DNA from: Planctomycetota bacterium
GTDB taxonomy: Bacteria > Planctomycetota > Planctomycetia > Planctomycetales > Planctomycetaceae
Length of the DNA: 5,215 nucleotides
Reading direction: 5' to 3'
Assembly (NCBI GenBank): GCA_013151585.1
Contig: JAADHY010000051.1
Location: forward strand, 1-5,215
Shown: piece after piece, positions 1-5,215 of the stretch
Numbering within the stretch: the first letter of the stretch is position 1
How the letters are laid out: the number at the start of each line of letters is the position of its first letter
Notes under the pieces: generated by a model
Databases searched by the model: none
Seen by the model: the letters and a program-made list of their open reading frames with translations, nothing else
Told to the model about the DNA's origin: nothing
Position numbers and translations under genes: made by a program

Positions 1-785
1 GAAGATCCGCCAAAGCTCCGTCGTGTTCCCGGTCTTCGCGAAACGCCAGCACCAGATCGCCACTCGGCTCGCCATCCAGCGACGGCGGCTGGCGGTAACC
101 GAGATCGTTGTAAATCCCATCGACGGGATATTCATCCAGAAACCGCACCAGATGACGCAAGTAGTAAGCCCGCCAACCGGGACTGGCCGGCGAACAATGG
201 GCGTACCGGAAATAGATTTCCCGCAGCGGCCGGTCGTCCTTTCTGGTCCATTCCGGCCGGAAGTCGGGATCGGTCTGTTCGAAATAGCCGCTGGAGAAAT
301 AGACGATGACTTTCATCCCACGACGGTGCGCCATGTCGGTCGAGAAACCGGCGAAACCCGGTGGGATTCAGCGGCGCGAACTTGTGACCGCCAAAAAGTC
401 GCTGGGAATCGTTCCATTCCTCGTGGAGGTGGATTAGCCGAATGCCGTGGTCGCGCAACCGATCCAGTTCCTGTTCGTCCCACTCGTCGGGGTCCCACGG
501 TTTGCGACACGGATACTCGCCCAAGTTGTAAACACATTGCCCGGGCAAGTAGTCGGTGATCAAGTGCCGCCGCAGGCACCGGCGAATCCGCAGATTGGCA
601 AAGCGGATGTTTTCCAGACGTCGGCGGTGATCGTCGGCCGTGTCAGTGAAAAAAGCCGGCGTATCTTCCCGCCCCGGCGACGCCTTCGCAGTCGCCGCCG
701 ATGCTTTTCCGCTCACAGCTTTCGCGCCGGCCGTTCCGACCAGGGATAACCCCGCCCCCACGCTCAAGAATTGCCTTCTATCCAT
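1..785 (-). pseudogene. Tat-exported TIM-barrel (glycoside-hydrolase-like) protein, frameshifted and cut by the window edge
   Basis: The start is ATG at 785-783, preceded by a GAGGAG Shine-Dalgarno at 798-793. Residues 1-30 form a Tat-type signal (MDRRQFLSVGAG, then a hydrophobic stretch and Ala-rich end). Residues 97-142 contain a W-D-x-x-E-W segment and a strand ending IRLIHLHEEWND, typical of a barrel strand. At codon 143 (bases 357-359, GGG on the coding strand) the frame breaks. Read on unchanged, it becomes low-complexity Arg-rich sequence and stops at 132, giving 217 residues. Skipping one G, the protein resumes naturally (GFAGFSTDMAHRRGMKVIVY...) and stays open for 119 codons to base 1. 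That part includes the barrel-like strands MKVIVYFSSGYF and YPVDGIYNDLGY. The pattern (exported, Asp/Glu at strand ends, W-rich) resembles sugar-acting TIM-barrel enzymes, but I cannot name the family or substrate. The break may be a true mutation, a sequencing error, or less likely a +1 recoding site. Confidence 0.75.
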
Positions 786-792
786 CGCTTCG

Positions 793-798
793 CTCCTC
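793..798 (-). promoter_or_regulatory. Ribosome binding site of the Tat-signal gene
   Basis: GAGGAG on the minus strand lies seven bases before the ATG at 785. It decides the start: the open frame reaches back to an ATG at 971, but the extra 62 residues look like non-coding sequence and would put the twin-arginine signal in mid-protein. Confidence 0.7.
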
Positions 799-943
799 GA
801 TGACAGCACGGCTTTCGAGGTCCTCTCAACGATATCCGAACATGGACAGTCTGTCGACGCCGATGGGCCGCACGGCGCCTCTTGTTCCCAGCCAGGAGCC
901 GCGGAACGCGGGGAATTCGTCGCATGCCTTGCGCGCCGGCCAA

Positions 944-972
944 TTGACCGGAACGTCACTTGGTGATACATC
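944..972 (+). promoter_or_regulatory. Weak candidate promoter of the antitoxin gene
   Basis: TTGACC (944-949) matches five of six bases of a sigma-70 -35 box. Seventeen bases on is TACATC (967-972), a poor -10 box matching three of six. The position, about 40 bases upstream of the ATG at 1009, is plausible. Planctomycete promoters are not well defined, so this is tentative. Confidence 0.2.
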
Positions 973-994
973 GTATTGACGCCGTGTGTCTATC

Positions 995-1000
995 AGGGGG
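995..1000 (+). promoter_or_regulatory. Ribosome binding site of the antitoxin gene
   Basis: AGGGGG lies eight bases before the ATG at 1009. It selects that start over the in-frame ATG at 976, which would add eleven residues (MTPCVYQGDGK) in front of the conserved MIKRLTKHGNSLA start of the family. Confidence 0.7.
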
Positions 1001-1008
1001 ACGGCAAG

Positions 1009-1236
1009 ATGATCAAACGGCTGACAAAACATGGCAACAGTCTGGCTTTTGTGATTGACCGCCCTATTCTGGAGCTGTTGAAGATCGACGCGGATACGCC
1101 GTTGGAGTTTTCTACGGACGGGCAGGTGTTGATCATTTCTCCGGTTCGTGATGGAGAACGGAAGGAAGAGTTTGAGAAAGCCCTCGAAGAAGGCAATTGC
1201 CGATATGGGGAAATGCTGAAGCGTTTTGCGGAATAA
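1009..1236 (+). CDS. AbrB/MazE/SpoVT-family antitoxin-type DNA-binding protein, without an adjacent toxin
   Basis: A complete 75-residue protein. Residues 1-47 form a swapped-hairpin AbrB-type DNA-binding domain: MIKRLTKHGNSLAFVIDRPI, then LLKIDADTPLEFSTDGQVLIISPV. The K-x-G-N-S-x-A motif and the 'l-x-i-s-P' end are hallmarks of MazE-like antitoxins. The charged C-terminal tail (residues 48-75, ending LKRFAE) would be the toxin-binding part. From general knowledge, proteins of this exact type are often followed directly by a Doc/Fic-type (death-on-curing) toxin gene. Here nothing resembling Doc, MazF/PemK or a PIN toxin follows: four bases after the stop a palindrome cluster begins, and the next real gene is a peptidase. 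It is therefore either an orphan antitoxin acting as a regulator, or the survivor of a decayed toxin-antitoxin locus. The family call is firm; the partner and DNA targets are unknown. Confidence 0.88.
   Translation: MIKRLTKHGNSLAFVIDRPILELLKIDADTPLEFSTDGQVLIISPVRDGERKEEFEKALEEGNCRYGEMLKRFAE
1214..1235 (+). repeat. Direct repeat copy 1 (3' end of the antitoxin gene)
   Basis: These 22 bases encode the final LKRFAE residues of the antitoxin and the first two bases of its stop. They match 1318-1339 at 19 of 22 positions. All three differences are transitions, two of them at third codon positions. Confidence 0.8.
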
Positions 1237-1239
1237 AAC

Positions 1240-1300
1240 CCGCGAGCAGAAGCGGCTCGGGAGACCTGCGGTCGCCGGTTTCGGCGGGGTCAGAGACCCG
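1240..1300. repeat. Cluster of adjacent short palindromes (REP-like or other structured intergenic element)
   Basis: Four small inverted repeats stand almost end to end. CGAGC 1243-1247 pairs with GCTCG 1255-1259. GACC 1263-1266 pairs with GGTC 1270-1273. CGCCG 1273-1277 pairs with CGGCG 1282-1286 around a GTTT loop. GGGTC 1287-1291 pairs with GACCC 1295-1299 around AGA. GAGACC also occurs twice directly (1261-1266, 1293-1298), so alternative folds are possible. The cluster starts four bases after the antitoxin stop codon. There is no T-run, so it is not a standard intrinsic terminator. It resembles interspersed palindromic intergenic elements, but only one copy lies in this window. Confidence 0.6.
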
Positions 1301-1317
1301 CGCCAAGCGTTAACAAG

Positions 1318-1339
1318 TGCTAAAACGTCTTGCGGAATA
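1318..1339 (+). repeat. Direct repeat copy 2: likely fragment of a second antitoxin gene's 3' end
   Basis: This stretch matches 1214-1235 at 19 of 22 bases. Read in the matching frame it gives (V)LKRLAEY, against the antitoxin's (M)LKRFAE-stop. The differences are CTG/CTA and AAG/AAA (silent) and TTT/CTT (Phe to Leu). This is divergence as in coding DNA, which suggests a remnant of a paralogous antitoxin gene rather than a simple recent duplication. The stop codon has become TAT, and an in-frame stop lies just upstream (1309-1311), so no functional gene remains. Confidence 0.6.
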
Positions 1340-1468
1340 TGCCGTCGCCGGTTGCAAATGTCGTCGTTTAACGGCAAGCCGAAGGAATGCACGACAGCAG
1401 GTAGTACAGCCCAGCCGCTCGCCGGAACAAACCTTTGCAGTGCGCGGCTGTCAGCGGAGCGATGTGCC

Positions 1469-3166
1469 ATGAAAAGTTTGGAAAGATTGTGCTTTCAGGT
1501 GGTCGTGGCGGCGACCTTCATCGTCATTGTTTCTCGGACGACTTGTCTCGCGGCGGAAAAGCATCGCCGCGCCACGGGGCCGGCGAGAATCGCAGCGCAG
1601 GAAGCGGCTGTCGGGCCAGAAGGCGCCTCCCCCGCGGATCGCGCGTCACGCAATCCGACGTCGGCCACTGGCTGGGCTGGTCCGCCGGTTTGGCCGCCGT
1701 ATGAAAAGCTGGAAGCTGTGCTGCGGCTTTGGGCGCGGCAGCATCCGAGAACGATAAAGCTGGAGCTGCTCGGCCGATCGCGCGAAGGCCGGCCGGTCTA
1801 TGCCGTCACGCTCACCGATCCTGCGACCGACGACGAAAACAAAGAACACGCCCTGATCACAGCCCTGCATTCGGGCCTGGAACGGTCGGCGACCACGACG
1901 GTCATGGCAATCATCGAATGGCTGGTTTCGGGCGACCGGCAGGCCCGCGAGATCTTGCGGCACCAGATGGTCGTCTGTTTGCCCGTCCCGGACCCGGACC
2001 GGTATGTGAAGGGTGAGGTTAGTCCGCTGTACGGCCCCTGGTCGGCTAAGGGACCGTTGAACCCGGACAAAGTACCGGAGGCTGTGTACGTGCAGCGGGT
2101 GATGGACCGGCTTCAGCCGGAGCTGCACGCGGACATTCACGGCACGAACCTCGAGTTTGAGCGGTACATCATGTTTGAGAGTTCGGGCACGTCGTACTCG
2201 AACATCGCGCTGCGCCCTTACCACCGCGATATCATCCGCCAAATGGATGCCGCGGCGTTGGCCGAGGGATTTCCGTCCGACTTGGGAGAATCAGACGCCG
2301 AACGTGTTTTCTACGGCCCGGGCCTGGCGAACATGGCACGTCGATGCTGGCCGGGGCAGCCGCGGTTCTACGCGGCGACTTACGCCTACTATCATTTCCA
2401 CTCGATCATTTCGGCGTCGGAAGTCGCGTGGGAGCAGAGCGGAGTGCTTCGCCACAAGCGGCTGCTGCAGATCGGCAACGAGCGGTGGCCGGGCGAGTAC
2501 TATCCGGGATATCCCACTCGGGTGATCCTGAGCAACACGCACGCTGCGCTCACCGCGTACGGCCGCACGGCCGCTGAGCGACGCCGCAGCCGCGTCGAGC
2601 TGTGGAATCGGCTGGATGAATTCACCTTCGGCACACTTGATCCGGCCGTCGAGGGCAAAGCTGTTTGCGTGCTGGCGACAAGTGCGGCCGCAGATCGGCA
2701 TTATTTGTCCGATCCCACCCTCGAGGCTGTCGTTGCGCGTTTGCGAAAGCATCCGCGGATCGACGGCGAGGCGATCGCCCGTTTCACTGCCGGTTGGCCA
2801 GCCGGACAGAACCATCCAAAACCGTGGTTCTTGCTGCAGCGGCGTGCGGACGCGACCAGTGACCAAGCGGGCCGGCATGGGATGTCGAAGCCAGCGACTC
2901 CGCCGTCCATCCGACACGGTTTGTGCCTGCGGCTGCGTTTGCCGTACCAGCGAGCGCGCGTGATCGACCTGCGTTTGAACGGCTTCCGGGTGAAGCAATC
3001 GGAGGTGGACGGTTTCATCACTTGGGTCGCTCGCGGCTGCACGTACATCCAAATCGCAATTCCACCCAAGCGGCTGCGAGACGACGACCTGTTTGTCGTC
3101 ACATGCCAATACGATCCGGGCGAAACACGACGGCGTTGGGACACATGGCGCCGACTGGACGATTGA
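1469..3166 (+). CDS. Secreted M14-like zinc carboxypeptidase family protein (divergent)
   Basis: 565 residues. The start is ATG at 1469, with GGAG at 1456-1459. The frame stays open upstream to 1226, but that extension crosses the palindrome cluster and would bury the signal peptide. Residues 1-29 form a signal peptide (hydrophobic 9-22, likely cut after CLA or CLAA). Residues 71-118 resemble the N-terminal part of M14 peptidases, including LGRSREGRPVYAVTLTDP (101-118). The zinc-ligand region is LITALHSGLERSATT (129-143), with H134 and E138. ELHADIHG (218-225) fits the strand carrying the third ligand (H224 or H220), and SEVAWEQSG (317-325) suits the catalytic Glu (E318). The usual ligand spacing is H-x2-E; here it is H-x3-E, and the Asn-Arg substrate-binding pair of classic carboxypeptidases is not evident. 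Residues 480-565 look like a beta-rich C-terminal domain. Substrate is unknown; activity is likely outside the cytoplasm. The gene stands alone on its strand. Confidence 0.78.
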   Translation: MKSLERLCFQVVVAATFIVIVSRTTCLAAEKHRRATGPARIAAQEAAVGPEGASPADRASRNPTSATGWAGPPVWPPYEKLEAVLRLWARQHPRTIKLELLGRSREGRPVYAVTLTDPATDDENKEHALITALHSGLERSATTTVMAIIEWLVSGDRQAREILRHQMVVCLPVPDPDRYVKGEVSPLYGPWSAKGPLNPDKVPEAVYVQRVMDRLQPELHADIHGTNLEFERYIMFESSGTSYSNIALRPYHRDIIRQMDAAALAEGFPSDLGESDAERVFYGPGLANMARRCWPGQPRFYAATYAYYHFHSIISASEVAWEQSGVLRHKRLLQIGNERWPGEYYPGYPTRVILSNTHAALTAYGRTAAERRRSRVELWNRLDEFTFGTLDPAVEGKAVCVLATSAAADRHYLSDPTLEAVVARLRKHPRIDGEAIARFTAGWPAGQNHPKPWFLLQRRADATSDQAGRHGMSKPATPPSIRHGLCLRLRLPYQRARVIDLRLNGFRVKQSEVDGFITWVARGCTYIQIAIPPKRLRDDDLFVVTCQYDPGETRRRWDTWRRLDD

Positions 3167-3302
3167 AGTCAGATCCACTTTGCGACGATCGATCGCGATT
3201 GCCTGCGTCGTCGGCGATTCACGCAAAGAGCCGCTCTGGCTTGCCGCCAATTAGCGTTCTTTCGCTCCGGGATGAGGGACTCGGGCCACAGCCTCGGCGG
3301 GC
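3167..3302. other. Spacer between convergent genes
   Basis: This 136-base stretch separates the 3' ends of the peptidase and NrfD-like genes. A bidirectional terminator would be expected, but only weak stems are visible: AGCC 3229-3232 with GGCT 3238-3241, and CGACGA 3183-3188 with TCGTCG 3207-3212 over a long loop. Neither has a flanking T-run. No coding sequence is seen. Confidence 0.5.
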
Positions 3303-4253
3303 TCAGGCCTGACCGGCGTAGACCAGAACCCAGCGAAGCGTGAAGCCGGCGATCAGGATCAACGTGGGCGTCAACCAGAGCGGACGGCGATTCTTGCTCA
3401 TCTCCAACAGCTCCAATCCCAACGGGACAACCAAGCCGCTCAGGACGACGATCGCCCAAAACGCCGCTGTGTACGGGCCTCCCAGAAACAGGCGAGCCGC
3501 CTCGCGGCCAGCTTCTCCGCCCGTGGTCAACAGGTCAAGGAACAGCAGCCCGATCAGCATCATTTCAACCAAGATCGCTCCGACGTCCCACCGCTGCACC
3601 ATTCGGTATTCTCGTTCGCTGATCGGGAAAAGCATCATTAGAGCTGCGCCGGTGGAAAGCCCCGATACGAAGAACAAAGGCCCGAGCACCGAAGCCGCCC
3701 ACAGCGGTCGGGCTCCGAAAGCTCCAAGCAAAATGCCCGTGTACGTGCCCAGACCGATTCCCAGCAGCAAGTTCGCCCAGACCAGCCTCCGGATTCCTTT
3801 CCGACACGCATCGGCCAATCGCCGCACAGCGGTTGTCAGCCGCAGCAAACGTACGATCGCGACGCTCGCCAAACGATCCGTTTCATCGTGGGTCAGCGAG
3901 GCCAGACCCAGGCCGATCGTCGCCGGATAGATCAACAGCAGAATCCACGATCCCCACGACATGGGCGAAGTGGCCCGGAAAGCCGTGTAAAACCGCCACA
4001 CATGCGCTTTGTACTCCAAATCGAGCAACAGCGCGAGCATGCCAACGGAAAGCAGCGCCGGAGCCACGAAAGCCATCCACCGGGACCACCGTGATCGCTC
4101 TTCCGTCCGCCATTGCAGAGTCTGCAGTGCCGAGAGAACCATCAACCCGGCGACCAGGCCGCCCAGGAACAGATAGACTGGGATCTGCCAGCCCCAGATG
4201 TGCAGGTGCGGATCGATCAGGTGGCTGTGTCGGTTGATGTCGATCTCGATCAT
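3303..4253 (-). CDS. nrfD: NrfD/PsrC-family membrane subunit (quinone-interacting)
   Basis: A complete 316-residue, very hydrophobic protein with about eight membrane helices (near residues 22-43, 60-78, 100-120, 157-178, 186-208, 224-243, 262-284, 292-312), as usual for NrfD/PsrC. Family signatures are IPVYLFLGGLVAG in helix 1, DLEYKAHVWRFY followed by SPMSWGSW before helix 3, and YTGILLGA...PLW...FFVSGLSTGAA across helices 4-5. A membrane glutamate sits at 230. Members pass electrons between the quinone pool and a ferredoxin-like or molybdopterin partner on the membrane face, often in polysulfide, thiosulfate or tetrathionate enzymes. No iron-sulfur or catalytic partner is in the window; it would have to lie upstream, past 5215. 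The gene follows the YeeE-rhodanese fusion by 62 bases on the same strand, which suggests an operon in sulfur metabolism. A GGGAAGG ribosome site precedes the ATG. The family is firm; the symbol is used at family level only. Confidence 0.88.
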   Translation of the reverse strand: MIEIDINRHSHLIDPHLHIWGWQIPVYLFLGGLVAGLMVLSALQTLQWRTEERSRWSRWMAFVAPALLSVGMLALLLDLEYKAHVWRFYTAFRATSPMSWGSWILLLIYPATIGLGLASLTHDETDRLASVAIVRLLRLTTAVRRLADACRKGIRRLVWANLLLGIGLGTYTGILLGAFGARPLWAASVLGPLFFVSGLSTGAALMMLFPISEREYRMVQRWDVGAILVEMMLIGLLFLDLLTTGGEAGREAARLFLGGPYTAAFWAIVVLSGLVVPLGLELLEMSKNRRPLWLTPTLILIAGFTLRWVLVYAGQA

Positions 4254-4263
4254 GAGTCACCAT

Positions 4264-4270
4264 CCTTCCC
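4264..4270 (-). promoter_or_regulatory. Ribosome binding site of the NrfD-like gene
   Basis: GGGAAGG on the minus strand, ten bases before the ATG at 4253. It supports this start, which also places the first membrane helix at the usual distance from the N-terminus. The surrounding 62-base spacer shows no obvious terminator or promoter, so co-transcription with the upstream fusion gene is likely. Confidence 0.55.
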
Positions 4271-4315
4271 TTTCGGAACGAACAGGCGTGGTGTGCCCGA
4301 CCGGGGTTGTCCGCA

Positions 4316-5215
4316 TCAGCTACAGCCGCCGCCTTTTCGTTTCGGCGGGGCTTTGAACTTGACCGAGTTTTTCGGGGGCGGAGGCGCGGGAGCACCGGTC
4401 AGAGCGGCGTGCAAGCCCGCTCGAAACTGGTAGGCTTGCCGCTCTTGCTCCGAGGCATCGGCTTTCAACGGTGGAGGTGGCGTCAGAGCGAACCGGCGCC
4501 ACGCCTCGAAGCCCCCTTTCAGAAGGAAGATACGCCCGGGATAGAGCCGAACGACGTCCGGCAAACGCTCTTCGGCTAAATCGCCGGCTCCCACCAAAAC
4601 CAAATCTCGAATTCCTTTGCTGTACTGCAAGCCGATCTCGCCGAGCTGTTCCAATCTGCTATGCTCGGAGCCGGGAATCCGCTGTTTCAAGAACGCTTGT
4701 TCGTCTCGCACATCGATGATGCGCAGCCGCCACGGCTCTTCGATCACGCGATGGGCCAGCGTGATCACATCGATCGACTCGATTCGCTTTCCGTCCGTTT
4801 TCGCCTGACCCACGCGCACCGGGAGCAGCAGAAAGGCGATGCCCAGGGCCGCTGCCGCGGCAAAGTATCCGAAGGCGATGCGGCGCGGAGCAGCCGGGCA
4901 ATCCGGCCCGCCAGTGCGGCCGAGAATCGTCCGGGTTGCCCAACGCTCGACCCACTCGGCGCCGAGAAAGCAGCCGGCCGCCATGACCGCCACGCCCAGC
5001 GCCACCACCGCCGGCGGGACCCCCAGTAACTCATACAGGAACACCTGCCCCATGTGACCGCTCAGGTAGAACTTCGCGACCCACGGGTACATTTCACCAA
5101 ACAGCACCGATCCAACGATGACTCCCAAGAACGTGAGCATGCCATCGATGTTCCCCGAAGCGGCGGAGACCAATGACGTCCCCGGACAATATCCGGAGAC
5201 GATGAACCCCGCACC
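4316..5215 (-). CDS. YeeE/YedE-family sulfur transporter fused to a rhodanese-like domain (3' part; start lies outside the window)
   Basis: 299 residues are visible, with no stop up to base 5215, so the N-terminal part is missing. The visible part opens with GAGFIVSGYCPGTSLVSAAS, the conserved Cys-containing YeeE/YedE (TsuA-type) motif. In that family such cysteines handle thiosulfate during transport. Further helices follow near residues 25-50, 57-85 and 112-133. Residues about 145-244 form a rhodanese-like domain: LRIIDVRDEQAFLKQRIPGS (164-183) and IFLLKGGFEAW (229-239) are typical. The active-site loop, normally V-x-C-x-x-G, reads LVLVGAGDLAEER (205-217), so the sulfur-carrying cysteine is absent. 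A Pro/Lys-rich tail ends in GGGCS, putting a cysteine one residue from the C-terminus. The likely role is import or handling of thiosulfate or another reduced sulfur species at the inner membrane, together with the NrfD-like protein just downstream. Which side of the membrane the rhodanese part faces cannot be told here. Confidence 0.85.
   Translation of the reverse strand, partial: GAGFIVSGYCPGTSLVSAASGNIDGMLTFLGVIVGSVLFGEMYPWVAKFYLSGHMGQVFLYELLGVPPAVVALGVAVMAAGCFLGAEWVERWATRTILGRTGGPDCPAAPRRIAFGYFAAAAALGIAFLLLPVRVGQAKTDGKRIESIDVITLAHRVIEEPWRLRIIDVRDEQAFLKQRIPGSEHSRLEQLGEIGLQYSKGIRDLVLVGAGDLAEERLPDVVRLYPGRIFLLKGGFEAWRRFALTPPPPLKADASEQERQAYQFRAGLHAALTGAPAPPPPKNSVKFKAPPKRKGGGCS

Larger units (their letters stand above)
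786..1008. other. Spacer between divergent genes
   Basis: This 223-base stretch separates the starts of the minus-strand Tat gene and the plus-strand antitoxin gene, so it should hold promoters in both directions. No convincing coding sequence is visible on either strand. A weak plus-strand promoter candidate is TTGACC at 944-949 with TACATC at 967-972 (17-base spacing), but the -10 match is poor. Since AbrB/MazE-type antitoxins usually repress their own promoter, an operator would be expected here. I did not see a clear palindrome. Confidence 0.5.

Noticed and set aside
1222..1239. GTTTT...AAAAC inverted repeat over the antitoxin stop codon as a terminator
   Set aside because: The stem is only five A/T-rich pairs and no T-run follows; part of it is coding sequence.
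1214..1339. 22-base direct repeats as target-site duplication of an inserted element
   Set aside because: Not excluded, but 22 bases is long for such a duplication, and the differences fall mostly at silent codon positions, which fits a paralogous gene fragment better.
1226..1468. N-terminal extension of the peptidase by 81 residues
   Set aside because: It overlaps the antitoxin 3' end, reads through the palindromes, and would place the signal peptide internally. The ATG at 1469 has its own ribosome site.
826..1470. Minus-strand open frame of 214 codons across the antitoxin gene and palindrome cluster
   Set aside because: It is antisense to the antitoxin and crosses intergenic repeats; its sequence shows no recognisable domain.
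2291..3250. Long minus-strand open frame (319 codons) opposite the peptidase gene
   Set aside because: It lies antisense to a well-supported gene, has no family motif or ribosome site, and is explained by high GC content.
3340..3930. Plus-strand open frame of 196 codons opposite the NrfD-like gene
   Set aside because: It is the antisense shadow of a membrane-protein gene, rich in Arg/Ser/Pro, with no domain.
5171..5173. TTG as the start of the transporter fusion
   Set aside because: The same frame continues upstream to the window edge with the conserved SGYCPGTS motif, so this codon is an internal Leu.

Overview
This 5.2 kb window is GC-rich bacterial DNA, probably from a planctomycete (inference). 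The signs are a Tat-exported protein with the N-terminal motif MDRRQFLSVGAG, a divergent secreted M14-type peptidase, and a sulfur-linked membrane pair of a YeeE/YedE–rhodanese fusion with an NrfD-like protein. No rRNA, tRNA or CRISPR array is visible.

Left part (1-785, minus strand): the 5' portion of a Tat-signal gene for a TIM-barrel, glycoside-hydrolase-like protein that runs off the left edge. It carries a clear frameshift at a three-base run (357-359). The same protein continues convincingly in another frame as far as base 1.

Middle (786-1468): a spacer between divergent genes, then a 75-residue AbrB/MazE-type antitoxin gene with no toxin beside it. Just after its stop codon comes a packed cluster of short palindromes (1240-1300). 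This is followed by a second, diverged copy of the last codons of the antitoxin gene (1318-1339). The two copies differ mostly at silent positions, so the second looks like a remnant of a related antitoxin gene. This is the most unusual DNA in the window.

Right of centre (1469-3166, plus strand): a complete 565-residue secreted protein related to M14 zinc carboxypeptidases. Its metal-site motif is atypical (H-x3-E instead of H-x2-E).

Right part (5215-3303, minus strand): two genes in probable operon order. The first is the 3' part of a YeeE/YedE sulfur-compound transporter fused to a rhodanese-like domain. That domain has lost its catalytic cysteine, but the protein ends in a flexible Pro/Lys-rich tail with a terminal GGGCS. 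Sixty-two bases later comes an eight-helix NrfD/PsrC-type quinone-interacting membrane subunit. Together they suggest uptake of thiosulfate or a related sulfur species, and membrane electron transfer linked to sulfur metabolism. Further operon genes should lie beyond base 5215. The NrfD gene ends convergently with the peptidase gene.
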